From assembly GCA_026874595.1 (NCBI GenBank), contig CM049315.1:72461416-72525415 (forward strand): 64,000 nt of DNA, written 5' to 3'. Every line of letters begins with the position of its first letter. The stretch's first letter is position 1. The position numbers and the translations under genes were made by a program. Shown in pieces: positions 42,417 through 54,249 of this stretch. Source of the stretch: Sipunculus nudus. Its lineage: Eukaryota; Annelida; Sipuncula; Golfingiida; Sipunculidae. The notes under the pieces are model-generated. The model made no database searches and was not told where the DNA came from. It saw nothing but the letters and a program-made list of their open reading frames with translations.

Positions 42417-42887
42417 AAAGCACAAAACCCATAGGAATGGAACGGTTACTTAGTTGCCTAGTTTACATAGATTTTTTGTTCAAATTATAAAGAAAATCTT
42501 TGAATATAATTTCTTACAAAACAGCTTATTGGATCATTATTTTTTGATGGTCAGCAGATTAGATTTCAAGTTGACTAAGAAATATAAGAAGAAGGCCGAG
42601 TTGGCAAATGAGAGATTTTATGTGATATAAGTATTTACTATACTTGATATAAGTATTTCATAATCGTGATACAAATACGGAAGAAAGCGCTCTGAAATAT
42701 ATGCTATTTTACACCAATTCGACAACAGTATAGAAAGTGGCTTAAGGATCGTTGATATAAAGATGAAAGTTTCCCCTGAAATGACAGTTATGCTAACAGT
42801 CATCGAAAATAAAGTATGTGGAGTTCCTAAGGACGCTTCCTTTCTTGTCGCGCTTTACAAAAGTATTAAATTATCTTATATTATAAA
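42417..42887. other. Flank of the array, relic intron of the gene family
   Basis: No gene is seen here. The stretch 42490-42580 (AAAGAAAATCTTTGAATATA onward) resembles 47617-47700, which lies between the signal-peptide exon and exon alpha of unit 2. The satellite edge thus cuts into an older copy of that gene and has replaced its 5' part. Confidence 0.5.
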
Positions 42888-43591
42888 TCATGATATTGCC
42901 ATGGTTGCTGAAAATGATTATTTACCTGTGGCATTTTTAATGCCTCCAATTTCAGCTTTTACCAAGGCATAAGGTAAGAGGACGTTGATCTATCGTCAAT
43001 TAACTAAATAATATCAAGGTGTGATTTCTGAATTATAATTATAAATGAACTATTTGTTAAAGATCAATGTATGTACAGTATGTGAGGCATATGTTGTAAC
43101 GAACAAAAAAAATATTCGAAGATTTATTAGAGTATTCAGATAACACAAACCGAATACATGACGAATATCCTTTTATTTAAAAATATAACCTCTTGGCATT
43201 TACACCAGTCTAAAACACATTGAGGTTGCTTTCCTAATAATGTCTAAATACAAATCGAATAATAGCTTATTAACAAAAATAAGAAAGTCTGACATTTTTG
43301 CATAATGACCACGTCGATCTGTATGGGTAAGTTACCATCTAAGTACTTGATTATGAGGAAAAGATAATCAACGGATTCACTAAGGAGACTGGCAAGTAAG
43401 ATCTTTGGCCACTCTTGCAGAATTTTCACAAATATTGTTTACAAATATGTCAGATAGAAAAAAAAGGAATTATTATGGGTTATATTTCAGAAATTTGGGG
43501 TTATATTTGTCACTGATTCGTCAACTGGAACATTGAAAGCTGGTTACGACATATGAAACAAAATTGGTGTTAACGGTTATTCATAAATAAA
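42888..43591 (+). pseudogene. Unit A: 5'-truncated relic of the five-exon secreted-protein family
   Basis: Exon alpha: recognisable from GAT at 42892, encoding DIAMVAEN then AFLMPP, ending at a donor after 42973 (AAG|GTAAGAG). The last whole codon is TAA (42970-42972) where the unit 3 copy has AAA. Exon beta: about 43303-43395, with the conserved end NGFTKETG and donor GTAAG, but two in-frame stops (43327-43338 region). Exon delta: acceptor at 43489-43490, then GTLKAGYDI and TGA (43554-43556), shifted by two bases relative to the phase beta needs. AATAAA follows at 43586. The signal-peptide exon and exon 2 are missing; the satellite array begins where they should be. The family is not one I recognise. 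Homology rests on comparison with units 2 and 3. Confidence 0.55.
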
Positions 43592-44689
43592 TGAAAATCT
43601 TGTACACCTGCGCCCCTTCTGTTTGAGTGTAAATGCATTCATACATGTGTATAGGTGAGCTGTTCATGACATTTACGATATCTTAATTCTAGACCTTATA
43701 TTATTATATGTCACGACTAAGTTGCCATGCAACAGTAGGCTATAATGTTCATGTTTTAAAACCATAATAAGCGATTGTGAAATGAAGGAGAATCTGCAAC
43801 TATTGGATCTTGAGGTGATCTTGAGGTGATCATTGTTAAAATAAATGAACACGACCCAGCTTGCACTGTGTTTTTAGACTCTGACGCCTAAGATTAAAAT
43901 GAAGCTTTCCTTGTACTGACACCTACGTTCACCGAAGTTGAAAATATATTGATATGAAAACAGGTTGAAATAAATAATAATAAACTTTCTTTCTATACAG
44001 TCCACATGTTTTCCCCATTTTACAGTTCAAGGTCCAATAATGCCTTTCTGCCTTTCTTTAAAAACCCAGTAAACACCATACAAATCGCATACCTTACTGC
44101 AGATCCCTATTACTACCACAATTATGTATTTCTTCGATTGTTATATGTGATTCACTGTTGTATTTCTACGTATGATTTGTTTGTTAGGTTTTAATTTTCA
44201 ATGCAATGAAACAAGTCTGATTATTTCAAGAAAATGGCCAACAACTAGTATAGCTTTAAGGTGAATGTCAGGGGTTCACGCTGGATATTGTTTCCATTTA
44301 TATAACTGTTTAATGTTTAAGGCACTTAGCAGCTCTGTTCAGTTGTCTTAGGTTTCTCATTTTCAGATCAATGTCACGTTTCTCGGATGGAATAATCAAT
44401 TAACTAGATGGCTAGATACTGAATCAGAGCAGAGAACCGTGCACCTAAGCATCTATTCTCTATAGTATATACACCCGTTTTCTCAATTCATTGAAAAACC
44501 TTGTACCCACGCTAGCGCAGCAACTTTTTGTTGGCCTGCATTTTCTGAACTTCAGATTAGACAACAGGTGAAACTAGCCCTGATGAGGAATCAAATACTA
44601 GTTCTGGACGGGAAAGTTAGAGAAGAGACCTGCCTTCCCAGAAACATTAGAAAACTGTAAGTACATGACAGTTAAAAGGGAACTTATAA
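43592..44689. other. AT-rich intergenic stretch, nothing recognised
   Basis: I see no convincing exon or element here. A perfect 12-bp tandem doublet (TCTTGAGGTGAT twice) lies near 43808-43831. Open frames up to about 62 codons are compatible with chance. Confidence 0.6.
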
Positions 44690-45080
44690 TCTTCCCGATT
44701 AAAAGTAAATATAAGGGGATGCGGTTGTGAGTGACAAGGATTAAAAAATAAAATGGAGAAAATATTGCCAAATAGTACAGTATGTGAGATTAACGATAAA
44801 GGGAATCTAGGGTTTAACCATAAATGTTTGTAATTATCCACATAATAATCACAGAACTTTTAATTAAAAAATGATACACAATGAAGCGTTTTGTTAAGAT
44901 GTATCGGGTATCGCTTTTTGTGTAAGTAATACATATTTTACCTTAATAGTCTTACCAATAACCTACTTTTTATCATGGATATTATAAAGAAAACACAAAT
45001 CGTCATATGCGATAATGACATTGTTTATATCAATCTACGGGGTATTCGTAAGGAACAAGTCATAACTGGTGTAAATGAAC
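44690..45080 (+). repeat. Promoter-side repeat, copy P1
   Basis: Diverged copy of a block that recurs ahead of the family's signal-peptide exons. Landmarks are TGTGAGATTAA, ATGATACACAATGAAGCGTT, TTGTTAAGATGTATCGG and a final AT-rich stretch. It aligns with 46730-47240, 50455-50780, 50781-51215 and 51230-51560. The TATATAA seen in the other copies is not preserved. It ends about 340 bp before the signal-peptide exon of unit 1. Confidence 0.55.
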
Positions 45081-45414
45081 ATAGTAAGCAGGCTTAAATG
45101 AAATTAATGCAGCCCCTATACGTAGTTGCAATTTCATTAAACCGAAAGCATTAATTATTTGGAATGTTTTACCAACGCACCTGTTCTAATGCTAATTTCA
45201 TCTCAACACATATGATGATATATGATGATTTATATTTCAATTTCAGGAGTGAAAAATAAGAATTATGTCAAACGGGTTGTGGTCAAACGTCATGCTTTCC
45301 ATCTCACGATGATTATAGGAAGCTATTGACCTGCTACTTGAAAGATGTTTAGAATTATTTTAATTTCCGGCAAATGATACAGGATTTGGTATTGTTGAGA
45401 TCGGCCTGTTCATA

Positions 45415-45502
45415 ATGAGTAAACTTGTTTGGGTCGTATTTGTGGTTGTCTTGGTGCCAAAAAGATCTCAGTCCTTCGTAAACGATAAGGGAAAATTAAA
45501 CG
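45415..45502 (+). CDS. Unit 1: signal-peptide exon of the secreted-protein family
   Basis: ATG opens a frame encoding MSKLVWVVFVVVLVPKRSQS, a short positive start and hydrophobic core typical of a secretory signal peptide, then FVNDKGKLN. The exon ends at AACG|GTAACA after 45502 (phase 1); without splicing the frame stops at 45544-45546. Units 2 and 3 have paralogous starts at 47455 and 53587, all preceded by a shared GATACAGGATTTGG-type stretch some 25-35 bp upstream. That conservation supports this ATG. No matching exon 2, alpha, beta or delta follows before unit 2, so the gene is incomplete here unless the exon at 46070 belongs to it. Function unknown. Confidence 0.45.
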
Positions 45503-46069
45503 GTAACAATTCGAACAAATTAATATCGATATTATATGGCCTCTGAATCTTTATATGATTGATTTATATGATTTCACGTATAAGGTACCATGCAATAATA
45601 GATTGCGACAGTTTATGTAAACAGCCAGTGGGTATATAACAAAGAAAATTTCCTAGAGTGAATGCCATGGTAAGGGGTTTCCCCATGTGTTATAAATTCA
45701 TATTTTGGGCAAATCAAAAGTAGAAATTCTTAAAAATTAAGATACAGTTTGTGTGTATAAATGTACTCATGATGAAATTTTGAATGTTTCAAATAGGATA
45801 AAATGGAAGTCATGTAACTAATTCATTGGAAAATACAATGGTAAAATATTTAGCTTATGCATGGGCGGATCACGATTTTTTTCCCGAGGATATTGGAAAG
45901 AGCAAAAAATTTTGCACACATAGATTTATATACGCAGTCAAACTGGAAAGATATAACTGTTAGGTGATGAATTTATATGTGATAGTGTTAGCAACAGGGG
46001 AATGTGTTTAACAGTTTGATAGCAAGTCAGACTAACGGGCTAGATTTGTGAAAGTGTTTGTGTTTGCAG

Positions 46070-46252
46070 ATTGTCCATGTCAATCGAACAACATTGGTTT
46101 ATGAGAAATCAACTGGACGAGGTGAAGAAAGAACGCTTAGAACTGTAAAAGAAGTGACTCGTCGATATGGTTACCGATATGCTTCGCATAATGTATGGTC
46201 GTATCGAGGAATCACAATGACTACCGACAAATATAGATACAACCTCACCTAA
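46070..46252 (+). CDS. Possible terminal exon downstream of unit 1
   Basis: A good acceptor (TTTGTGTTTGCAG, AG at 46068-46069) precedes 60 open codons in phase 0, rich in charged residues and ending in TAA (46250-46252). It contains LVYEKSTGRGEER and KEVTRRYGYRYA. Phase 0 does not fit the phase-1 donor of the signal-peptide exon at 45502. A second frame from the same acceptor is also open for 25 codons. The resemblance to exon 2 of unit 3 (VN then VVYE) is too weak to call. No family recognised; it could be chance or a decayed exon. Confidence 0.25.
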   Translation: MVHVNRTTLVYEKSTGRGEERTLRTVKEVTRRYGYRYASHNVWSYRGITMTTDKYRYNLT

Positions 46253-46729
46253 ACCATAATCTGAACTTTTTGTTTATGCTTGAGCTTTTTTATATGTGTC
46301 ATGTTGGCCTGTTAATGCTTAAATAAGATTGAAAAGCATTGTCTTATGATCGACTAAATGAGGATTGGATGAAGACGTATGTGTGCTTCCATGAGAAGGG
46401 AACGATGGTAGAGAAATATTACTTATGACCCTCCTTAATGTTGAAACCGATGCTCACATTGTATATAATATTTTATTTTTTTTCTTCTTTAAATTGTTAT
46501 CTCAGCATAGTATGAATTTGAATTTATAATCCATTATATTACCTTTGATTGTTCAAAACGTAAGCTCAGTCATTTCTTGATATCCCTTTAAACCTGTTTT
46601 TTTCTGATCTTACTTCTGGTTCAACAACAGCTGACCTAGTGGACAAAGCCTTGGGAGTAGATAAAATACCTGTTAAAGAGGAGAAATATAAACCCAGACC
46701 CACCCTTCAAATAACAAAAGAACTTAAAT
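46253..46729. other. Intergenic stretch, nothing recognised
   Basis: AT-rich DNA between the possible exon at 46070 and the promoter-side repeat P2. I see no gene, hairpin or repeat that I can support. Confidence 0.5.
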
Positions 46730-47240
46730 CTTCCACATGAAACATAAGAGGATTGGGGTGTGATGGTGACAAGGAATGTTAACAGAATTTTAATACCAAA
46801 TAGTATATACATTATATGAGGTATACGAGATTAAATGTTTAACTTAATTAGACGTGTATTCTATATTATTGTCCAAAGATCTTATAATAAAACTGGTGCA
46901 CAATGAAGCGTTTCGTTAAGATTGTATCGGTTTACGGGTAATGCAATGCGTATTCTATCTAAATAGTCTGACCGATATGCAGCCCTATATAACCAGTAGT
47001 GTACGGTTAGTCACCCCTTCCAAAAAGCTTTGAATATTAAAAAGGAATGACGCACAGAGCTTAGTGTACGATGAAGAGTAATATTTATTACAGAGTTATA
47101 TTAATATAGGGGGAATTCATGAGGGGTATCTCATAATCAGTATTGTTGAACAGAATAAGCAATATGAAGGCAACTAATGCAGCCGGCATCATAAGTTAAA
47201 CCAGCATCATTATTTTTGGCGATGTTTTCCCTACACACCT
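46730..47240 (+). repeat. Promoter-side repeat, copy P2
   Basis: Near-identical to 50808-51180 (copy P3b): both carry ATTGTCCAAAGATCTTATAA, CTGGTGCACAATGAAGCG and CCCTATATAACCAGTAGTG. TATATAA lies at 46986-46992. The start codon of unit 2 is 463 bp further on, so if TATATAA is a real TATA box an untranslated exon or long leader is implied. The close match contrasts with the strong decay of the exons, which suggests a recent duplication of this part. Confidence 0.7.
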
Positions 47241-47454
47241 GTTTCAATGCTTATCTCCTCATATGAAAACAAGAACTTGCTATCTAATGAGTTGTGGTCC
47301 AACGTCATGGTTTTCCTATCGCGATGGTGATTAAAGGGCTACATCTGTTACTTAAAAGCAATGGAGAATTGTTTAAAAAATATGTTGTCTCTGATATAAG
47401 ATATCATTTTTAACAACTGATACAGGATTTGGTATTGATGAGACCGGACTGTGC

Positions 47455-48903
47455 ATGATGAGTAAAGTGGTTCCTCTCAAACTTTTGGCTATCTTGATGC
47501 CCATAAGATGCCAGTCCATTCGGAAGAAGGGGACAGCATGCGATAACGATCTGAAGCAATTTTATCGAAATATAAGCTCTACCTGTAAGCCACGTTTACA
47601 GAGACTTGTATTAAATGAAAAAGAAAATCTTCGCATATAATCTTTACAAAATATCTTTTCGGTTCACTATTTTTAGAATGGTCAGAAGATTTGTTTTCCG
47701 GTTGTAGAAAAGACCATAACATGGAGCAGTTTGACAAATGAGGGCGGACATTGTGTGGAATCGTCTTAGGGTGTCTCATTTAGTTTTAAGGTACAATTAT
47801 GATAAAATACAAGCTAATTGTAAAATTGTGCATTCAATCAGACATATTTTCTGGACTTGTGTTAATATTGGCTATGAACCAGGTCTTTTCAAATGGGAGA
47901 TAGAAACTGTAAATTGTCAAAATAAGAAAAAGCTTATGAGAAAAAAGTATTTCACGATTTCGTCAGTTTATGAAAGGTTAATTTCCATGTATTTACCTAT
48001 TCTATTCATAAATCATAAACTTGTTCCTGTTTTAAATATAAATGTAAGATCATACACATGTTTTGATTTTTTATGACGCAGTTCAAGTACTGAGATAAAA
48101 CATCAAGTCGAGGACTTGGAAGAGAGATTAAAGAAAGGTGATACTGCCTCGATTGCTAAACACACTTACAAGGCTCACGCATTTCTGCTGGCTCCAATGT
48201 CACCTATAATCAGGTGAATAGGTAATAACAGGTTTATATGAATAAATTATATAAATATTCATAATATGATATTGTGGAACATGATACGTTTGACGAAGCA
48301 AAATAATGACTTACAACATATGCCACAAAGTTTATCCATGATTAGAGATTTTGATTTTTACTACCAACAAAACTACGAATAATAAAAAAATCATTACAAA
48401 AAAGTAGAACATCAGAATATGCGCCGATGGTGATTGTGACCTAAACATGCTGTCTCTGTGCTTTAGATGTACCAACGGTGTTGACTTAGCCATACATTAG
48501 TCTTCATCACTCAAACTAATGCGAAGGTTACTGGGTTATTTCACATTGATATGATTTGGTAACAGCCTATTTTATCGGAATAAGGCAGTCTTGGGTAGAA
48601 ACCTGGCCAATAGAACCTCTGTCGTCGTTTCTTGTTCCAAGGTAACCATTCAGGTTGCTCATTACAAGAAAAAAGCAGCAAATGGAAACATTAAGGAGAC
48701 AGGCAGGTAAGGTCTATACCTGTTTTCAATGCATTTCGACAAACGTAATTTGTAAACTGCGTAAAATCTAAATGCTTATCCCTCTGTGTATTTTCAGAGC
48801 TCTTGTTATCTTTACGAAGAAATGTTTATCTGGAGTACTGAAGGTTGCTTACGACATTTCGAGTATTCAGTGATGTTTTATATTCTGATTACAATCAAAT
48901 AAA
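47455..48903 (+). pseudogene. Unit 2: nearly complete copy of the secreted-protein family, broken
   Basis: Signal-peptide exon from 47455 (MSKVVPLKLLAILMPIRCQS); the donor used in units 1 and 3 (GGTAA) reads GATAA here, so the frame runs on to 47640. No exon 2 is seen. Exon alpha 48082-48221: acceptor GACGCAG, open phase-2 frame with the acidic, helix-like TEIKHQVEDLEERLKK and then AFLLAPMSPI, but TGA at 48215-48217 just before the donor G|GTAATA. Exon beta 48589-48706: open in phase 1, with KVTIQVAHYKKKAANG and IKETG, donor AG|GTAAGG. Exon delta 48798-48873: completes the codon AGA and ends LKVAYDISSIQ-TGA. AATAAA lies at 48898. Two lesions plus the missing exon make it a pseudogene. Expected parent: a small secreted protein of roughly 190 residues, function unknown. 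Confidence 0.6.
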
Positions 48904-49148
48904 AAAGGTGCTGCATATTCAAACTTTGACATAATATTCACATTAATAGTTAACAAATGACTAGCATTCGTGACAAATTGAATACTAGTTTACAAGGAGA
49001 ATTTAAAGGAGTCACATTCCCAAAAACATACAAAAATGTAATTACACATCTTAGTATGCATTTCATTAAACCGAGAGCGTAAATTATTCATGCTGTTTTC
49101 CCAAAGCACCTGCTTCAATGTTAATTTAATCTCTACCCACATACAGTC
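48904..49148. other. Intergenic spacer
   Basis: Short AT-rich spacer between the poly(A) signal of unit 2 and the left copy of the long dispersed repeat. Nothing recognised. Confidence 0.5.
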
Positions 49149-49905
49149 GTCCACTGGGGGAGGGATCCTCCTTGCCCCCTCCCCCCCCCCCCCCCTAATT
49201 AGCCAAACCTATTTTTTCTTATTGCTATATGGCTATACTTTGATTTTAAGGATGTTATAATTGAATATAATATGACTCATTCATGGTTTCGGGCTTTTTT
49301 TGTACTAAAGTTTTTTTCTGTACTTTTTGGAAGAAGTTGTAGTGGTTATTAAAATGACAACAACTCCATTAATTTTTAACCAAGAATAACAAAATACCCA
49401 TCAAGCCATGTCACTTATCGTGCCCCGTTCAGATAATAAGCTCAGCAAATAAGGTCAGTATTGAGGTCAGCTCCGTTCAAAAGGTTATGCAATTACCGCC
49501 TTGGCCAAAAATAGAAAGTGTCGACTCATTATTCCTATAGCTAGAGGAAATGGATCAAATGATCAATGTTTGGCCTGATTTAGGTTTTTACCACACACCA
49601 AAAGATTAGGCTCACATATGTTTACGGATTACACAAAGTAAAAGTACCTGAACAAATAACGATGCAATGTTAAATTAGGGATAGTGGATATTGAAGTGAC
49701 CATAACTACATCAGTTTTTCATCAAGAACAATTAAGTGCCCATCTAATTATTGCATTTAACAAGCCTGTTTAGATGATGTTTTATTTATTTTTATTAAAT
49801 TTGGCGCTTCAATGGCGGTAAAGGCACGTCAATTATTATTTTCATTATTTTTAGTCAATTGCCATCACAGCTTTTTATGGTTTGTATCGGGTATTCGGCA
49901 ATAGT
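49149..49905 (+). repeat. Long dispersed repeat, left (direct) copy
   Basis: The copy starts GTCCACTGGGGGAGGG and soon has a C-rich run (49174-49195). It then matches the reverse complement of 53349-51885 in order: TTTGATTTTAAGGATGTTA-like, ACCAAGAATAACA, GATCAGTATTGAG-like, CGACTCATTATTCCT, TTTACCACACAC, GACCATAACTACAT and GCGGTAAAGGCAC followed by TTCATTATTTTTAGTCA. Similarity is patchy, perhaps three quarters of bases. No ORF of note, so it is a non-autonomous element or fragment. Confidence 0.7.
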
Positions 49906-50454
49906 CACTGACTAACTTTCTTCTAGATCTTACTTTACAAGTCCAGTTTGTATTGATATTGTACAGTTCACATTTTAATCCTTAAAAGAGTAAAACATAT
50001 AAGTAAGGATATGTCATATGTTAACACAATACAGACAGAACAAGGGGTAACAGGAATCACAATTAAAACCATTTTATATAGCCCTTGATAGATTACAAAT
50101 CATCGTTTAACAAAAACGATCAGGAAATGAGCACTATTACCTCCAAATACCCAATGGTCATAGTTAATGCTAAATAGAATACAAGAATTCGCTTTTCTCT
50201 ATTGTGTTAGTCATATTGCAGCTATCTGAATGATTTATGTTCGCCATTTTACTTTTTCTAATCTATGAATACTATAAAATGTAATAAAGTACACTTTTAA
50301 GAACAAAAAATAAGAAACTATGTGCCCTTGAGTAAAGCATCATTTTAACAAATCACTGAAATGCAATGACACATAATTAAATGAATAGTCACCTTTTCTG
50401 CAATTGTGGTGGTCAGGTTAACAGCCATTTCTTAATTTCCGGCAAATTATTATC
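49906..50454. other. Spacer between dispersed repeat and promoter-side repeats
   Basis: AT-rich, with no gene or repeat that I can support. Confidence 0.5.
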
Positions 50455-51560
50455 AAAATTATTATCCAAAGATCTTGCAAAGAATGAACGTTACGTTAAT
50501 ATTTTATTGGTTATGGGGTAATGCAATGCGTATTCTATCTAAATAGTCTGACCGATATCAAGTCTTATATAATCAGTAGGGTACGGTTAGTCACCCCTTT
50601 CGAAACAGCCTTGGATATTCAAAAGGAATGAAGCACATGTCGTAGTGTGCGATGAAGAGTTATATTTATAACCGAGTTATATTAATCAAGGGGAATTCAT
50701 AAGGGCCATCTCATGATCCGTATTATTGACCAGAATAAGCAATATGAAGGCAATTAATGCAGCCGGTATCCTAAGTTATATGTGAGATTAAATGTTTAAC
50801 TTAACTATGACGTATATTCTATATTATTGTCCAAAGATCTTATAATAAAACTGGTGCACAATGAAGCGTTTCGTTAATATTGTATCGGTTTACGGGTAAT
50901 GCAATGCGTATTCTATCTAAATAGTCTGACCGATATGCAGCCCTATATAACCAGTAGTGTACGGTTAGTCACCCCTTCCAAAAAGCCTTGGATATTAAAA
51001 AGGAATGAAGCACAGAGCTTAGTGTAGATGAAGAGTAATATTTATTACAGAGTTATATTAATCAAGGGGAATTCATGAGAGCCATCTCATGATCCGTATT
51101 ATTGACCAGAATCAGCAATATGAAGGCAATTAATGCAGCCGGTATCCTAAGTTATAATTTCGTTAAACCAGCAACAATAATTATTTGCGATGTTTCCCTA
51201 CACACCTGTTCCATTCCCAAAAACATACAAAATGTAATTACATGACACATGGAATGTTACGTATAAGCTTCCCCATAAAATGCAAACATAACGGGATGCT
51301 GATGTGGGAAACAAAGTCTAAAAACAAGGTCGAGATATAAATGTCAAATAGTCTATACAGTATGTGAACTTAAGGAATAAAATACGAATTAGGGCTTAAA
51401 TCTAAACATTACGTATTATTCACATGTTATCAACCGATCTTTTAATCAGAAGTTGATACACTGTGCAGCTTTTTGTTAATATGTATCAGGTGTCGCTTTA
51501 TGTTTGATGCAATACGTATTCTACCTGAATAGGCTGACCGACACCGGGACTTATATAAAT
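50455..51560 (+). repeat. Promoter-side repeats P3a, P3b and P3c in tandem
   Basis: Three successive copies of the block seen at 44690 and 46730: P3a 50455-50780, P3b 50781-51215 and P3c 51230-51560. All share GCAATRCGTATTCTA and a following TATATAA (50566-50572, 50944-50950 and 51552-51558). P3b is almost the same as P2, P3c is closest to P1, and P3a is intermediate. Unit 3 starts 2 kb downstream, beyond the inverted dispersed repeat. Confidence 0.7.
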
Positions 51561-51884
51561 GATATTATAAAAAAAAATGAAAAACGATGATGGCATAGTT
51601 ATAATAATCCAGGACTTAATTTAATTCTTTAAGGTAATTCTTTGCCGCTACCTGGGTTATTATTTTGAATTTTATATAATGTGGCCAGTTTCCTTTTCTG
51701 TTAAAATCCAAAATGTGTTAAAAAGCAATGTGTTAAAAAGCAATTTGGTCATACAAGTAAATTAGTAGAGTAGTTCATCAATGATTCAGATACAATTCTT
51801 ATTCCTGCACCTTCTCAGCAATTGTTATACGGTAAATGCTCCAGAAAGACTTTATTTGCACTGAAAAAGACACTAGTCCATTAT
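51561..51884. other. Spacer with a small tandem doublet
   Basis: No gene. AATGTGTTAAAAAGC is repeated twice in tandem at about 51712-51742. Confidence 0.6.
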
Positions 51885-53349
51885 ATATAGTAGCATCTAT
51901 ATAAATAGTTTATATGTGATGACTAAAATATAATGAAAAGATGTGCCTTTACCGCAAGGTAAGCATCATAACGGCAGCCATGTTTATAATTTTGTGACTT
52001 AATTTTTTAAAAAGAAATATAAACATCATTCATAGGCCTCCTTATACTGTCGACACTTAGATTGCTATAACAACCTTATCATAAGCAATTACCTGACATG
52101 TATGGACCTTAGACTTCGTGTCTAATTCGCATTTCACAAAGTATGATCTCTTTTTGTCTCAATATTTAAAATTTGCTAAAACACTCTAAAGGCTACAGAA
52201 AAGACATAATTTCGTTTAGTCCAGGAGGGGAGAGCAGAAGCTCCCCGATAAGTTTATTCTCTAATATATTGATAATCATTACTTTCTAGATATGGTCAAG
52301 GCGATCATTCCGTGGCCGTTTGAGACCTGCTGATCCCAATACTGACATATATATCAGGTTGATAAACTGGCATGATAAAAAATTATTTTTCTATGTTATA
52401 CACTTAGGATCATTTAAATTTGCCATACAACTAACATGATGCTTCTAAAATAAACTTACCACTGCAAAACACCAAAATCGATTGATTACTTTCTTTTATC
52501 CTAAGGCTGACGTGAACCAGAACAGTCTCAATGTATGTTACAAACTTATCCGAGGCCATAATTTAATCATTTCACCTATATCCACCATACAGAATGATTA
52601 GGAGTCGCTAGTTTCTATGCTTTCGCCGAAGCTAAAATGTCATGATATTTTGACACCTGTTGACCTCTCTACAGACTAAATTTGCACATGATATATCAGC
52701 TTTATATCATCTTAACCGGTATGACCAAACCAAAGCTATTTGATTGATACTTTATTGTTCTAAATAAAACATTAATGTAGTTATGGTCATTTTATTTCCC
52801 CCTACCTCCAACATAGGGTTTCTCACAAAATATTAAATACTACACCAATTTCGTTTGTTCAGGTGCTTTTATTTTCAGAAATCCTTGAACATGCGTAACC
52901 CAGAACTTTTCCAGTGTGTGGTAAAAACCCGAATCAGGCCATAAATTGAACATCTGACCTATTTCGTCCATACAGAGGAATAATGAGTCGTCACTTTCTA
53001 GATTTCGACAAAGGGGGCTATTTCATGACCTTTGACCCCTGCTGATCTCAATACTGATCTTATTTGCATATTTTATATATTATCTGTAGGGGCTTGGTAA
53101 ATGCAACAGTTTGATTGGTACTGTGTTATTCTTGGTAAAACGTGATTAAGTTATGATCATTTTAGTTTCCCCTCAAATTGGTGATAGAATCATCAGTTTT
53201 TTATGTTCAAAATAAACAGCCTGGAACCACTACTGAGACCCAGTTTAATCAATGTTAACATCCTTTAAATCAAAATTTAGGGATATAGCAATAACATCAA
53301 AATATAAATTGGCGGGGGGGGGCAACGTTTGTCACTCCAGCCCATGGAC
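51885..53349 (-). repeat. Long dispersed repeat, right (inverted) copy with three internal subrepeats
   Basis: Reverse complement of the family seen at 49149-49905, ending GGCAACGTTTGTCACTCCAG then TGGAC at 53345-53349. It is longer than the left copy because a block beginning near 52270, 52598 and 52986 is repeated three times at roughly 330-390 bp. Each block has a TTTCTAG or TTTCTATG start and the phrase CCTGYTGA followed by TCTCAATACTGA or a variant. The block at 53026-53039 contains TGACCTTTGACCCC, a textbook DR1 nuclear-receptor site on the minus strand. No coding capacity is visible. Confidence 0.7.
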
Positions 53350-54249
53350 TAATACGATAAGTCCTTAATATATTACTCGGGTGAAAATACGAATGATGTC
53401 AGATAAATGTATTTTAAATTTATGTTTTTCCTCTTATGATTATACTAATGCTTATAGGAATCTATCAAAGGCTGCATCCAGAAGTAAAAAGCTGAAGTAA
53501 ATTATTTTAAGTCTTTCTCGGGTATCAGTTAACACTTTCTAGAAACTTATACAGGATAGGATCCCAATGAGATCGGACTGTTAATAATGCGTAAAGTTGT
53601 TCCACTCACATCTATATTTGTATTTTTACCTTTAAGGTGCCAGTCTACTGGGAACGAGAAGAGAAAAAAAAAACGGTAATAATTTGCACCAATATTGATT
53701 TGTATATCGCCTCATGAAATACCCAGAACAATAATAATTCATATAAATGTCACGCGCCATCAATCATTCTTCCCATCTGCCGATGTGTACGCTTCTTCTA
53801 TAAAGGAACAGAGCTGTGTCAGCTGCGATATTATAATTACTCTTTTCGATATTTTTGTCATTTTTATTATGAGGGCAAAAATAATGGTTAATCTTTAATT
53901 AATCCTTCATAAAAGAACGGTTCCTTTAAATTAAAGCAGGTCAGGGAGATGCCCTAGGTCAAACACCACCTGACACACCTGGACACCTTCAACTATTGTA
54001 CAAAATCAATACGCGCTTTTGAACCCTAACCCATGGACCGTGCCTTTCCTGACCGCAGCATTGTCTTCGGGACCTCGTGCGTTTCACCTAACGGTTGAAC
54101 GCACGTTATACTTTGTCTTTAAGTAAAAATAAGCAGCAAACGTACTGGGTAACCTATAACCGGTACGTAACCAAGGATTGCCCACACAACATAAAACTTC
54201 TCATATATGCACCGTTATAAACCATATAATTTCAATAAGACAGTCTAAC

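Noticed and set aside
47738-48076. 112-codon open frame as a gene
   Set aside because: It covers the intron-like part between the unit 2 exons. The matching region of unit 3 (55616-55760 and 56640-56737) does not keep the frame.
53695-53898. 67-codon ORF just after the unit 3 signal-peptide exon
   Set aside because: It lies in a different frame from the signal-peptide exon, has no supporting acceptor and no paralog in units 1 or 2.
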